36,371 nucleotides of DNA, taken from assembly GCA_005880395.1 (NCBI GenBank), contig VBHQ01000047.1, positions 1 to 36,371 of the forward strand, in the 5' to 3' direction. A model generated the notes under the pieces. That model searched no databases, was not told the origin of the DNA, and worked only from the letters and a program-made list of their open reading frames with translations. Numbering within the stretch: position 1 is the stretch's first letter; every line of letters begins with the position of its first letter. This stretch comes from Chloroflexota bacterium. GTDB taxonomy: Bacteria > Chloroflexota > Dormibacteria > CF-121. Positions 7,156 through 15,156 of this stretch are shown piece after piece. The position numbers and the translations under genes were made by a program.

Positions 7156-7737
7156 TACGCCGCTCAGCGTCACGACGTGCTCGATCAATGAATAGTTGAT
7201 TCGTCGACTACCGGTATCGGGCCACGAGGTCCAGACACCTGTGTATCCGGCGGCGCGCGCATTCTCCCAACCGGTCTCGACCCAAACCAGCACCGGATGG
7301 CCGTTCTTGAGCGCGGTGTAGACCTGTGCCGCCGTTACGCCTTCGCCGCCGGTCGACGAGGGCGCGCCATGTGTCTGTGCGATCGACAAGATCAGCGGGT
7401 AATAGACCCCGTAACCGGTTGGACCCAGGTCGCTGCCGTTGACGTTGCCCACGAAGTTGGTGTACGGGTTTCCCCACTGCAGCACCCGTTTGCGATTGTT
7501 CGGATCAAGTACCGGTGACCGCGTATCGGGACTCTGAGGCGCGAACAGGGTCTGCTGCGAGTACGTATGGCCCAGCGCCGCGAGCCCCATCTGGAGGGCA
7601 GCGGTCTCGCAGTCGAGCGCCATGACCTGCTTGTAGACCGGCATCGCGATCGTGACCTGGCCGTTTGGGACGGTCACGGTGCCCGCGGCGACGGCAACCA
7701 GCGTCAGCAGCAGCAGCAGAATTGTTGTTTTCTTCAT
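7036..7737 (-). CDS. Secreted C39-like (papain-fold) peptidase
   Basis: 233 residues with an N-terminal signal peptide (MKKTTILLLLLTLVAVAAG). The mature part has the layout of Peptidase_C39_2 proteins: a Cys in ALDCETAALQMGL (about residue 43), a His in LIEHVVTLSG, and an Asp in VNDPWKSG, the probable Cys-His-Asp triad. Family members are extracellular thiol peptidases or related amidases; no substrate can be deduced. Its 3' end overlaps the tail of argG2 by 120 nt in the convergent direction. It stands alone, with a ~110-bp gap to the response-regulator gene. Confidence 0.8.
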   Translation of the reverse strand: MKKTTILLLLLTLVAVAAGTVTVPNGQVTIAMPVYKQVMALDCETAALQMGLAALGHTYSQQTLFAPQSPDTRSPVLDPNNRKRVLQWGNPYTNFVGNVNGSDLGPTGYGVYYPLILSIAQTHGAPSSTGGEGVTAAQVYTALKNGHPVLVWVETGWENARAAGYTGVWTSWPDTGSRRINYSLIEHVVTLSGVSATQVRVNDPWKSGSQYWFSKAAFEGSWTDFNNMAVILQ

Positions 7738-7846
7738 CCAATCTCCGTCCGCCTACCGGGGAGGTTCGGACTGTGGGCCGGCCGGAACATAATCCCGCGC
7801 TCCAGTTTGCGGATTGTATCGAACCTTCGTCCCTTCCGCCCTCCTG

Positions 7847-8452
7847 TTACAACCAGCCTTGTTCCTCCGCCACGCGCGCCGCTTCGGTTCGATTGCCCAC
7901 GTCAAGCTTTTGAATCGCCGCCGACAGATAATTGCGCACGGTTCCCTCCGACAGGAACAGCGACCGCGCGATCTCGGCGATGCTCGCGCCACCCTGCCCC
8001 GCCTTCAGCACGTCGCGTTCCCGGTCCGAGAGCGGGCTGCTCCCGGTGCTCAGCGCGGCCGCGGCCAGGCCCGGATCGACGACCCGCTCACCATGCATGG
8101 TCTTGCGGATCGCCAGCGCCAGCTCCTGGGCCGGCGCATCTTTGAGCATGAACCCGGAGGCACCGGCCTCCATGGCGCGGCGGAGAAAGCCAGGGCGGCC
8201 AAAGGTTGTCAGGATCAGTGTTTTGCAGGAAGGTAATTCCTTCCGAAGCTGGCTCGCGGTGGTAATCCCATCGCCGCCCGGCATCTCGATATCGAGCAGG
8301 GCGACGTCGGGTTTGCACTGGTTGGCGGGCTCGACCACGCGGTCGGCCCGGTCCACTTCCGCCACGATCTCGATGTCATCCTCCATCGCCAGCAGCGCTT
8401 TGAGCGCTCCCCGAACCATCGCCTGGTCCTCGGCGATCAATACCCGGATCAT
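7847..8452 (-). CDS. NarL/LuxR-family response regulator
   Basis: 201 residues. Receiver domain: acidic pocket AEDQ near residue 8, phospho-acceptor Asp in ALLDIEMPGGDG (about 54), Thr in LILTTFG, Lys in FMLKDAP. The C-terminal LuxR helix-turn-helix spans LSDRERDVLKA to AEIARSLFLSEGTVRNYLSAAIQKL. The start ATG overlaps the kinase stop (ATGA). It is the DNA-binding partner of the kinase just upstream and probably controls the ABC exporter in the same operon, as in DesKR/LiaRS-type systems. Confidence 0.93.
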   Translation of the reverse strand: MIRVLIAEDQAMVRGALKALLAMEDDIEIVAEVDRADRVVEPANQCKPDVALLDIEMPGGDGITTASQLRKELPSCKTLILTTFGRPGFLRRAMEAGASGFMLKDAPAQELALAIRKTMHGERVVDPGLAAAALSTGSSPLSDRERDVLKAGQGGASIAEIARSLFLSEGTVRNYLSAAIQKLDVGNRTEAARVAEEQGWL

Positions 8453-9600
8453 GCGGTTTGCTTGGCGACAGCTCCCTCATCGGCTTGCGGTTGAGAACCT
8501 TGGCCAACCGGGATCAGCGGCAAGCTCACCCGCAGCCGAAAGCCCTCGTGCGGCAGCGGCGCCGCACTCATCGTTCCGCCCCGTTCGCGGATCCGCTCGG
8601 CGAGTCCCCGCAGGCCGCTCCCTGGCTCAGGCGTGCCGCCACGTCCGTCGTCAACCACAACGACCGTAGCCTCGCCGTCCTCCCGCGTGATGCGGATCGA
8701 GCAGCGCCGGGCGGCACTATGCCGCATGACATTAGTGGCCCCTTCGCGGACCGCCCAGGCCAGCACGGCCTCGACGGCAGGGAGGAAGGTGACCTCCTGC
8801 GCGTCGACGCGACATTCGATTCCGGCGACGGTGAGGGCCTCGCGTGCTCCAGCGAGCTCAGCAGCAAGCGTCGGTAGCCGATAACCGGAGACAGCGTCGC
8901 GGACTTCATGCAGGGCATCGCGTGCCACTTTTTCAATGTCCCGCACCTCGTGTTCGGCCAGGCCAGGCGACCGCTTGAGCAGGCGGCCGGCCAGCTCGCT
9001 TTTGAGCGCGATAACCGAAAGGCTGTGGCCCAGCAGGTCATGAAGGTCGCGCGCGAAGCGCAGCCGCTCCTCGCCCACAGCCAGGCGAGCAATCTGCTCG
9101 CGGGCCAGGGAAAGCTGCTGGTTGGCCTCGATCAGGAGCCGTCCGGCGACGGCGGCGGCGCCGACGAGGGCGTCATTGAGCACGTCACCACTCGCCTGCA
9201 GCAACCCGGTGCCGCGAACGACATCAAGGACGCCGCTGAGCGCCGCCGCGGCAAGGGCGAGCGGGAGGGCGAGGCGCCAGGGAAACGCGGCCCCGATCAA
9301 CAGGACCGCGTACACAAACAAGCTTCCGTACTGAGGAGGCGTCATGAGCGTGAAGCCGGCAATCAACAGCGAACCGAGGGCGACGGCCACCCACCGGAAG
9401 CGCCCGTCGGGTCCGCCGGCAATGCGGGTCCAGAACCAGGCCCAGATGAGTCCGCTTCCGAGCAGGAGCGTCAACGCGATCACCCGGTCCATCGCCGCGA
9501 AAGGCTTGGTGAGGATGGTGGCGATCGGGAGCGCGTAAAACAAGAGAAAGGCCACCATGAAGAGGCGGCCTAACTTGATCGTTCGCTGGTTGAGGGTCAT
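8449..9600 (-). CDS. DesK-type sensor histidine kinase
   Basis: 383 residues. The first ~150 residues are hydrophobic with about five or six membrane segments and no evident extracytoplasmic sensor domain. The HisKA_3 dimerisation motif ARDLHDLLGHSLSVIALKSEL carries the phospho-accepting His. The HATPase has an N box (VREGATNVMRHSAA), a DDGRGG G1 box and GSGLRGLAERIRERGG. It lies 12 nt downstream of the ABC ATPase gene with a TAAAGG ribosome site, and overlaps the response regulator by 4 nt. Membrane-embedded sensing of envelope or lipid state is inferred from the architecture. Confidence 0.92.
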   Translation of the reverse strand: MTLNQRTIKLGRLFMVAFLLFYALPIATILTKPFAAMDRVIALTLLLGSGLIWAWFWTRIAGGPDGRFRWVAVALGSLLIAGFTLMTPPQYGSLFVYAVLLIGAAFPWRLALPLALAAAALSGVLDVVRGTGLLQASGDVLNDALVGAAAVAGRLLIEANQQLSLAREQIARLAVGEERLRFARDLHDLLGHSLSVIALKSELAGRLLKRSPGLAEHEVRDIEKVARDALHEVRDAVSGYRLPTLAAELAGAREALTVAGIECRVDAQEVTFLPAVEAVLAWAVREGATNVMRHSAARRCSIRITREDGEATVVVVDDGRGGTPEPGSGLRGLAERIRERGGTMSAAPLPHEGFRLRVSLPLIPVGQGSQPQADEGAVAKQTA

Positions 9601-9612
9601 CGGGCCTTTAGC

Positions 9613-10344
9613 CTAGGCGATCGCTCCCTGCAGGTCGGCCCCGCTCAGGAATTTCTGTTCGGGCGTGGCCCGCACGTCGGAGACGACCTTTCCATCTTTG
9701 AGCCGGATTACTCGATCCGTCTGGGCAGCGACGTCGGTGTCGTGGGTGACGAGGATGAAGGTCACGCCATGCTCGCGATTCATCCGTCGCATCAGGCCGA
9801 CGATCTGCTGGCTGGTCTCGCTGTCGACCTCTCCGGTCGGCTCGTCGCCGAGCACCAGCGATGGCTTGTTGATCAGGGAGCGCGCGATCGCGACCCGCTG
9901 CTTTTCGCCTCCCGACATCTGATCAGGGCGGTGATGGATGCGGTCGATCAACCCGACTTCATCCAGCAGCGCGGCAGCGCGCGCCTTGCCATCCTTGCCG
10001 TGCTTGCTGTAGCGCAAGGGCAGCATCACGTTCTGGATAGCGTCGAGTCCGGGCAAAAGGTTGAAGTCCTGGAAGACGAATCCGAGCTTCCGCGCTCGCA
10101 ATTCTGCTCGAGCCCCGTCGCGAAGCTTTCCTGTATCGACGCCGTCGATCATGACCTGGCCGCTGGTCGGCCGCAGCAACAGGCCAAGCAGGTCGAGTGT
10201 GGTCGTCTTGCCGCTGCCCGACCGGCCAACAATCGAGATGAACTCTCCGGCATCAACGGTAAGGGTGATCCCGTCAACGGCCCTGACAATCGTATGCGCT
10301 TGCTTGTAGTGCTTGGTCAACTCATGAAGTTCGATGCTTGCCAT
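9613..10344 (-). CDS. MacB/LolD-type ABC transporter ATP-binding protein
   Basis: 243 residues from ATG 10344 behind GGAGGAG. Walker A GRSGSGKTTTLDLLG, Q-loop VFQDFNLLPGL, signature MSGGEKQRVAIARSL, Walker B SLVLGDEPTGEVDS and H-loop LVTHD are all intact. The gene follows the FtsX-type permease by 10 nt and precedes the two-component genes. Such ATPases drive mechanotransmission exporters for antimicrobial peptides, lipoproteins or macrolides; the substrate is not visible. Confidence 0.94.
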   Translation of the reverse strand: MASIELHELTKHYKQAHTIVRAVDGITLTVDAGEFISIVGRSGSGKTTTLDLLGLLLRPTSGQVMIDGVDTGKLRDGARAELRARKLGFVFQDFNLLPGLDAIQNVMLPLRYSKHGKDGKARAAALLDEVGLIDRIHHRPDQMSGGEKQRVAIARSLINKPSLVLGDEPTGEVDSETSQQIVGLMRRMNREHGVTFILVTHDTDVAAQTDRVIRLKDGKVVSDVRATPEQKFLSGADLQGAIA

Positions 10345-10354
10345 GTGACTCCTC

Positions 10355-11554
10355 CTACGCCGCCCGCAGCGCGCGCACCGGATCCATCCGGGCAGCACGC
10401 AGGGCGGGGATGATGCCGGCGACGGCGCCGAGCCCGACCGAGAACAGGATGGCGATGATGACGAGCCGCCAGCTGAGCAGGAAGAGCGTGAGGTTCGCCG
10501 AGGCGGTCGCCGCGTTGATCAGGCTGGTCAGGCCCCAGCCAAGCAGCAGGCCGATCGTGCCGCCAATCGCACCGATCAGGACCGCTTCCAGCACGTACTC
10601 GCGAAGGATATGACGGGTCCGCGCGCCAACCGCTTTCTTGAGGCCGATCTCACGCACCCGCTCGGTGACGGCCATCAGCATGGTGTTGATCACGGACAGG
10701 CCGCCGACGATGAGGGCAATCAGCGCGGCGCCGGTGGTGATTGCCGTAAAGAGCGCGCCCCCGGAGTTGAAGCTTGCCACCAGGGTGCTCGGCTTGGTCG
10801 CCTTGACGCCTGGAACCTCGGCATTGATCTTGTCGGCGAGCTTATCGAGATCGACGCCGGGCTTGCCGTAGACCGTTGCGCCGTTGACGAGCTTCGTCGT
10901 ATCGATGCCGCTTCGGATGCTGGCCGGCAGAGTCTCCTTGAGGAGCGTCTGGCTATCGGCAAGGCTGACGTACGCCCCGGTATCGGGCGCCGTCTGCGTC
11001 TTGGCCAGGATCCCGACCACGGTGAAGCGATGGTTGACGAAGTCAGGCGGCGCGTCTTTCGCCTTGATGGGGAGGTCGATGCTCTGCCCAACCTGCTTCT
11101 TGAACTCGGTGGCGAAGTCTGAGCCCAAAACCACTTCGCCGTTGCTGTTCACGTCGCGTCCCTGCGCAAGCTGGAGCTTGAACGCGCTGTAGTCGTTGGC
11201 GCGCGGATCGTAGTTCGAGATGTAGTCGGGGATCCCAAATGAGACGGTGTTCGTGCTGCCCGGCTTGGCGCCGACGCTCACATCGGGAAATGCCGCCGCG
11301 ACACCGTCGACCTGTTGCAGGGCCGCAACCCGGTCGAGCGTAAGCAGACCGCCGCCGAAGCCGCCGACCGCGCCGCTGGAGCTGTCCGCGACCTGGACGT
11401 TTGAGCCAAAGTAGGTTGCGCCTCCTGCCAGCAGAGCATTGAACTTCTCGGCCATGGCGCCCATGGTGACGAGCGCCAGAACGCCGATCACGATGCCGCT
11501 GATGGTCAGGATGTTGCGCAATTTGCGTCGCGTCAGGTTTCGAATGATTTCCAT
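10355..11554 (-). CDS. MacB/FtsX-type ABC transporter permease
   Basis: 399 residues from ATG 11554 behind GAGGAG; an upstream in-frame start at 11653 adds 33 residues without family character. One N-terminal membrane helix (ILTISGIVIGVLALVTMGAM) is followed by a large extracytoplasmic MacB periplasmic-core domain and three C-terminal helices with the FtsX core (VISNT-like GLSVINTMLMAVTERVREIGLKKAVGA, then GGTIGLLLGWGLTSLI). It is the first gene of a permease-ATPase-kinase-regulator operon, which suggests an inducible envelope-stress exporter. Confidence 0.92.
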   Translation of the reverse strand: MEIIRNLTRRKLRNILTISGIVIGVLALVTMGAMAEKFNALLAGGATYFGSNVQVADSSSGAVGGFGGGLLTLDRVAALQQVDGVAAAFPDVSVGAKPGSTNTVSFGIPDYISNYDPRANDYSAFKLQLAQGRDVNSNGEVVLGSDFATEFKKQVGQSIDLPIKAKDAPPDFVNHRFTVVGILAKTQTAPDTGAYVSLADSQTLLKETLPASIRSGIDTTKLVNGATVYGKPGVDLDKLADKINAEVPGVKATKPSTLVASFNSGGALFTAITTGAALIALIVGGLSVINTMLMAVTERVREIGLKKAVGARTRHILREYVLEAVLIGAIGGTIGLLLGWGLTSLINAATASANLTLFLLSWRLVIIAILFSVGLGAVAGIIPALRAARMDPVRALRAA

Positions 11555-11740
11555 CTCGTCTCCTCTTCGTTCGGTCGTCTTGCGATTTGTTAGCGGATCG
11601 AGTCTGGTCCGTGGATGCCGCGGTTTGATGCCGAATCCGGCGCGGATTGCCATCCATGACGGTATCGGCGGACCGGGCGCTCAGCCAGTCGCAGCGGTCA
11701 CGACTTCCCTATGACACCCGTCATGCGGCAGGATAAAGAC

Positions 11741-11965
11741 ATGGAACCAAACAGCGAGCAGATCCGAGAACGTCGGGAACCGGCGGATCCCAACCGGGAA
11801 GCCGGACAGAGCGAAGAGGATCCCACGGTGCGAACCGGCGAAGAGCCGGCGACCGGCCAGTCGGCGCCGCCCAGTGAAAATCCCAAGGTTCCTCCGGCGA
11901 GCGAGGCCTGGGTACAGGGGCAGCCCACCTCGGACGCCGACTACGGTCCCCCCTCAGAGTCCTGA
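11741..11965 (+). CDS. Small acidic, low-complexity hypothetical protein
   Basis: 74 residues from ATG 11741 (an AGGA lies 8 nt upstream); ATG 11711 would give 84. The composition is rich in Glu, Pro, Ser, Gln and Asp with no hydrophobic segment, so it is probably disordered. No family is recognised. It sits between the divergent ABC operon and a LysR gene. A 5-bp-arm palindrome (ATGAC-ACCC-GTCAT) at 11711-11724 precedes it. Coding status rests only on the ribosome site, the open frame and the composition. Confidence 0.45.
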   Translation: MEPNSEQIRERREPADPNREAGQSEEDPTVRTGEEPATGQSAPPSENPKVPPASEAWVQGQPTSDADYGPPSES

Positions 11966-11967
11966 GC

Positions 11968-11996
11968 TTGACGCCGCGATAAAAAATCTCTATAGC
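11968..11996 (+). promoter_or_regulatory. Leaderless promoter of the LysR gene
   Basis: TTGACG (11968-11973), a 17-nt spacer, TATAGC (11991-11996), then exactly 7 nt to the GTG at 12004. Transcription would start at the start codon itself, and no ribosome site exists upstream, so leaderless translation is predicted. Confidence 0.7.
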
Positions 11997-12003
11997 TAAA
12001 GCC

Positions 12004-12906
12004 GTGCTGCTCGGACAGATCGAGGGGTTCCTCGAAGTTGCCAGGCGCGGCAACGTGAGCCGGGCGGCGGAAGCCATGTTCGTGACGCAGCCAACGCTGA
12101 CCGCGCGCCTGCATGCGCTCGAGCGCGAGCTCGGCGAGCCCCTCTTCGCGCGAACTCGTCGGGGGATGCGCCTGACCGACGCCGGCCGTGCCTTCCTGCC
12201 CTACGCCGAGCGGGCCATCCGGGCGGTTCGCGACGGTCGCCAGGCGCTGACCGACGCACGCTCGGCTTCAGCCGGCCGGTTGGTCCTCGGCGCGGCGCCC
12301 GCGGTGAGCACCTACGTGCTCCCGGCGCTGCTGCAGCGTTTCGCCGCCGCCTACCCGCGGGTTGAGGTCGCCGTCCGCACCGGTCATTCGGAGGACGTGC
12401 TCCAGATGCTCCTCCGAGAAGAAGTCCAGCTGGCGATGGTCCGTACGCTCCGTCACCCGGACATCGAATCGATTCCCCTTTACGAGGAGGCGCTGGTCCT
12501 GGTTGTCCCTCGGGATCACCCGTTCGCGAAGCGCTCGAGGGTGGGGATCGCCGACGTCGCGACGGAGCGGTTGATCTTTTTCGATCGGACCTCGAGCTAC
12601 TACGAGCTGACCCAGTCGTTCTTCTTGAGTCTGGGGGTCACGCCACGCGAGGTGATGGAGCTCGACAACATTGAATCGACCAAGAAGATGGTCGAGCGAA
12701 AACTGGGCATCGCACTGCTCCCTCGGAGCGCGGTGGCCGGCGAGCTGAGCGGCAAAACGCTGGTCGAGGTTACGGTCACCGACGCGCCGGCCGTGACCCA
12801 AAAGATTGTGCTGATCAGGCGGCGCGACCAGGGCCGGCCATCGGGGACGGTCGCCGCTTTCCTGAACCTGGTCCGCGAATCGGACCCGACCGCGCTGGCG
12901 TCCTAG
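12004..12906 (+). CDS. LysR-family transcriptional regulator
   Basis: 300 residues from GTG 12004. The N-terminal winged helix has the LysR signature FLEVARRGNVSRAAEAMFVTQPTLTARLHALERELGEPLFARTRRGMRLT. The C-terminal part is a type-2 periplasmic-binding effector domain (GRLVLGAAPAVSTYVLPALL, LALVVPRDHPF-like LVLVVPRDHPFAK, and the GIALLPRSAV end), resembling the CysL/CbbR branch. It converges on the isocitrate lyase gene, their stops sharing CTAG at 12903-12906. Regulation of that gene is possible but is not shown by the layout, since LysR targets are more often divergent. Confidence 0.93.
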   Translation: MLLGQIEGFLEVARRGNVSRAAEAMFVTQPTLTARLHALERELGEPLFARTRRGMRLTDAGRAFLPYAERAIRAVRDGRQALTDARSASAGRLVLGAAPAVSTYVLPALLQRFAAAYPRVEVAVRTGHSEDVLQMLLREEVQLAMVRTLRHPDIESIPLYEEALVLVVPRDHPFAKRSRVGIADVATERLIFFDRTSSYYELTQSFFLSLGVTPREVMELDNIESTKKMVERKLGIALLPRSAVAGELSGKTLVEVTVTDAPAVTQKIVLIRRRDQGRPSGTVAAFLNLVRESDPTALAS

Positions 12907-14075
12907 ACGACGCGGTCTTCCGGCAGCTCCTCGACGAACTCCTTCCCCAGCCGGGCGGCGTCGTATGCCTTGCCGAGCAGGTGGTGGTACGGCACTCCAG
13001 AAAAGAAGTGATGGCTCTTTGTCGGGACGTCCTGCCCCTGCTCGAACTCCTTGCGCTGCAGGGCGATGTAGCCGTCCTGCTGCTGCTTCGACATCGCCTG
13101 CAGGAGCTCGCTCAGCCCAAAGCCCTCGGCGTGCTGCGCCCCCAGCGTGATGAAGATGAACTTCATCCCCATCTCGCCAAGCTCGGCAAACGTCAGCGGA
13201 TTGGGATCTTTGAACCACTTGAACGAGGACGACCAGTTGAAGGCGAAGCGGGCGTCGGGAAAGCGCTTGCGGATCGCCCCGGTGAAGGTTTCGACCGGAC
13301 CGCGTTCCGAGGTGGGGAACTCGCACCAGAGCAGGTCAGGGATGCCGGTGTCCAGGTAGCGCAGGCCGCGATCGATGGCCAGGTCCATCTTGCGCAGCGG
13401 CTCCGGGGCGTCGACGGCGCTCAGCCCGTCGGTGCGGGCGATGACGACGAAATCGCGATTGCCCAGATCATCGGCAACCGCGCGCGCCATGCGCAGCTTG
13501 CCCACCATCTCGCTCACCGGGATCAGCGCCTTGCCCCCGATGTGCCCGCAGCGTTTGGGCAGGACCTGGTCTTCGATGTGGGTTGCCGCCACGCCGGCGT
13601 TGACGTAGAGCTCGGTCGTCCGCTGGACATTGAAGATGTTGCCGTACCCACCGTCCATGTCGACAACCACCGGCGGGATGTCCAGGTGCTTGGGTTGGAC
13701 GCCCTTTTCCGGATCTCCCACCGCCATCGTCAACTGGAACTTGCGCAACGCGCTCACGGTGCGACGGGCGGCATCGGCGATCTCGACATTCGAATAGAGG
13801 TCCATGTCGGTCGTGCCCAGGTGGCCGATGGCAAAGGAATAGCCGCTGAAGTAGACCGCCTTGAAGCCGTAGTACATGACGAGCTCGGCGCCCATCGGGT
13901 CGTATACGCCCGGCCCGAACAGGAATGGCTCGGTGTCAAGTAGGGCCCGCATGCGCGTGCTCGGATTCACGTAGCGAGACGCCGGGACCTTGAACCCTTC
14001 CGGCAGCAGCGGGCTGGCCACCAACTGGCGCGAACCATCACTCGCCCCTTGGGGGAGGGTCGGGGTGAGGGCCAC
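12903..14075 (-). CDS. Isocitrate lyase-family enzyme
   Basis: Up to 390 residues in the isocitrate lyase/PEP mutase superfamily. The catalytic signature KRCGH (in LPKRCGHIGGKALIP) is intact, as are the metal-binding VVVDMDGGYGN and the THIEDQ block. FAFNWSSSFKW and FIFITLGAQHAEGF follow, as in isocitrate lyase. Known reaction: isocitrate to glyoxylate + succinate; no malate synthase is in the window. The start is uncertain: the GTG at 14075 lies in a copy of the dispersed repeat, so the first ~14 residues (ALTPTLPQGASDG) are repeat-derived and have no good ribosome site. The true start may be downstream, near residues 17-35. A likely promoter lies at 14209-14237. Confidence 0.85.
   Translation of the reverse strand: MALTPTLPQGASDGSRQLVASPLLPEGFKVPASRYVNPSTRMRALLDTEPFLFGPGVYDPMGAELVMYYGFKAVYFSGYSFAIGHLGTTDMDLYSNVEIADAARRTVSALRKFQLTMAVGDPEKGVQPKHLDIPPVVVDMDGGYGNIFNVQRTTELYVNAGVAATHIEDQVLPKRCGHIGGKALIPVSEMVGKLRMARAVADDLGNRDFVVIARTDGLSAVDAPEPLRKMDLAIDRGLRYLDTGIPDLLWCEFPTSERGPVETFTGAIRKRFPDARFAFNWSSSFKWFKDPNPLTFAELGEMGMKFIFITLGAQHAEGFGLSELLQAMSKQQQDGYIALQRKEFEQGQDVPTKSHHFFSGVPYHHLLGKAYDAARLGKEFVEELPEDRVV
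14041..14073 (+). repeat. Dispersed repeat, copy d (at the isocitrate lyase start)
   Basis: CGCCCCTTGGGGGAGGGTCG then GGGTGAGGGCC. It spans the putative GTG start region of isocitrate lyase on the minus strand. Confidence 0.7.
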
Positions 14076-14184
14076 CTTACTCGTTGCCGTGGTCGCGCTC
14101 GCAATCGTCGGGACAGGCGCACTCTACGGTCTCGGCGCGGCAGCCCCGGACGTCGTCACCGTCGCTCGTCGGTAACCGGAACCC

Positions 14185-14203
14185 TTCCATGCTAATCATG
14201 GAA
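14185..14203. promoter_or_regulatory. Palindrome at the predicted isocitrate lyase transcription start
   Basis: TTCCATG and CATGGAA form perfect 7-bp arms around a 5-nt centre. On the minus strand it starts at about +1 of the promoter TTGGAC-17-GATAGT, so it could be a repressor operator or a 5' mRNA hairpin. Confidence 0.45.
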
Positions 14204-14208
14204 GCCAA

Positions 14209-14237
14209 ACTATCAGCTAAGCCGTCATCGAGTCCAA
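14209..14237 (-). promoter_or_regulatory. Probable isocitrate lyase promoter
   Basis: On the minus strand TTGGAC (14237-14232), a 17-nt spacer and GATAGT (14214-14209) point at a start near 14202, leaving a ~125-nt leader before GTG 14075. The 197-nt stretch 14076-14272 holds nothing else recognised apart from the palindrome and a repeat copy. Confidence 0.45.
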
Positions 14238-14272
14238 TCGTTTGTGGCGATGGGCCTGATAGGCGATGCCTA

Positions 14273-14494
14273 TTACTTGAAGCTGGCAGCCATCTCGACG
14301 GCGAGGGCGGCGCTAGCGACCACGAGGATGGTGCCCACCACCCTCGCGTCGTTGCTGGCGGCAACCGCCCAGGCGCGAATCGCACCCGCCCCACGCTTCA
14401 GTCGCTCTCGCAGCGTGGACTCCGAGTGGAGTCGCACCGGCAACTGGAATCTGGTTGACCCAGGCAGCCGACGATGGCCGGAAAACAATCCCAT
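14273..14494 (-). CDS. Small membrane protein, unknown family
   Basis: 73 residues. A basic N-terminal half (Arg-rich, with STLRERLKRGAGAIRAW) is followed by one membrane helix (ARVVGTILVVASAALAVEMA) and a short end. The ATG at 14494 lies 7 nt after AAGGAGGG, one of the best ribosome sites in the window, which argues strongly for translation. It lies between the histidine phosphatase and isocitrate lyase genes on the same strand. No function is recognised. Confidence 0.65.
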   Translation of the reverse strand: MGLFSGHRRLPGSTRFQLPVRLHSESTLRERLKRGAGAIRAWAVAASNDARVVGTILVVASAALAVEMAASFK

Positions 14495-14580
14495 TCAGCT
14501 TCCCTCCTTCCCCCTCCGCGAACGGGTCTCCTGCGGGCCACGCTAACAGATGACGGAGGGTGCTCGTCAAGTCCGCCAGC

Positions 14581-15150
14581 TCAGGGAAGCGGCTGGTTCC
14601 AGCGCCAGATGACGGCGTTTTCATGCTCGTAACCGAGCACGCTGAGTCCTGCTGTCTCGAGTGCGTAATAGCGTCCGGTTTCCGGCATCTCCCCCAGCCA
14701 GCGGGCGGTCAACACGCGGAGGACATGACCATGGGAGAAGAGCAGGACGTCGCCGCTCACCCTGCGGACTCCGGTGATCAACCGGTCAACGCGCCTGGCG
14801 ACATCGGCGGCGGTTTCTCCACCCGGGCCGCCGTCGGTCCACAGCGACCAGCGCGGCTGTTCGGTGGCGATCTCCGCCGAGGTCTTGCCCTCGTACCTGC
14901 CGTAATCCCATTCGGCCAGATCCGGGCGAAGCTGGACGACATCGCCGTAGCCGGCGAGCCGGCACGTATCCAGCGCCCGCTGGAGTGGGCTGCTGAGTAC
15001 GAGCGCAAACTGCCAGCGCGCCAGCTCCGACCCGAGCCGGAGCGCCTGCTCCCGGCCAACCTGCGTCAGCGGGATATCGGTGGTCCCCGTGTGCCGCCCG
15101 TCCTTGCTCCACTCGGTCTCGCCGTGGCGAACCAGCACAACGTGCGGCAA
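14581..15150 (-). CDS. Histidine phosphatase (phosphoglycerate-mutase-like)
   Basis: 189 residues from TTG 15150. The catalytic LVRHGETEWS motif is at residues 6-15; SSPLQRALDTCRLAG, the acid residue block LAEWDYGRYEGKT and the second His in FSHGHVLRVLTARWLG follow, which is the complete histidine-phosphatase core. Family members hydrolyse phosphomonoesters (sugar phosphates, cobalamin or ribazole phosphates); the substrate is not deducible. The start is 6 nt after the stop of the toast_rack gene with no independent promoter visible, so it is the last gene of the pspC-toast_rack unit. Confidence 0.9.
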   Translation of the reverse strand: MPHVVLVRHGETEWSKDGRHTGTTDIPLTQVGREQALRLGSELARWQFALVLSSPLQRALDTCRLAGYGDVVQLRPDLAEWDYGRYEGKTSAEIATEQPRWSLWTDGGPGGETAADVARRVDRLITGVRRVSGDVLLFSHGHVLRVLTARWLGEMPETGRYYALETAGLSVLGYEHENAVIWRWNQPLP

Positions 15151-15156
15151 TCAGGA

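Noticed and set aside
13990-14175. Plus-strand ORF of 61 residues with a hydrophobic stretch
   Set aside because: It is mostly antisense to the isocitrate lyase start and the repeat, with no ribosome site.
14084-14546. Plus-strand ORFs of 100-124 residues in the isocitrate lyase upstream region
   Set aside because: Composition is unlike protein families and there is no ribosome site; the minus-strand 73-residue ORF has a strong one.
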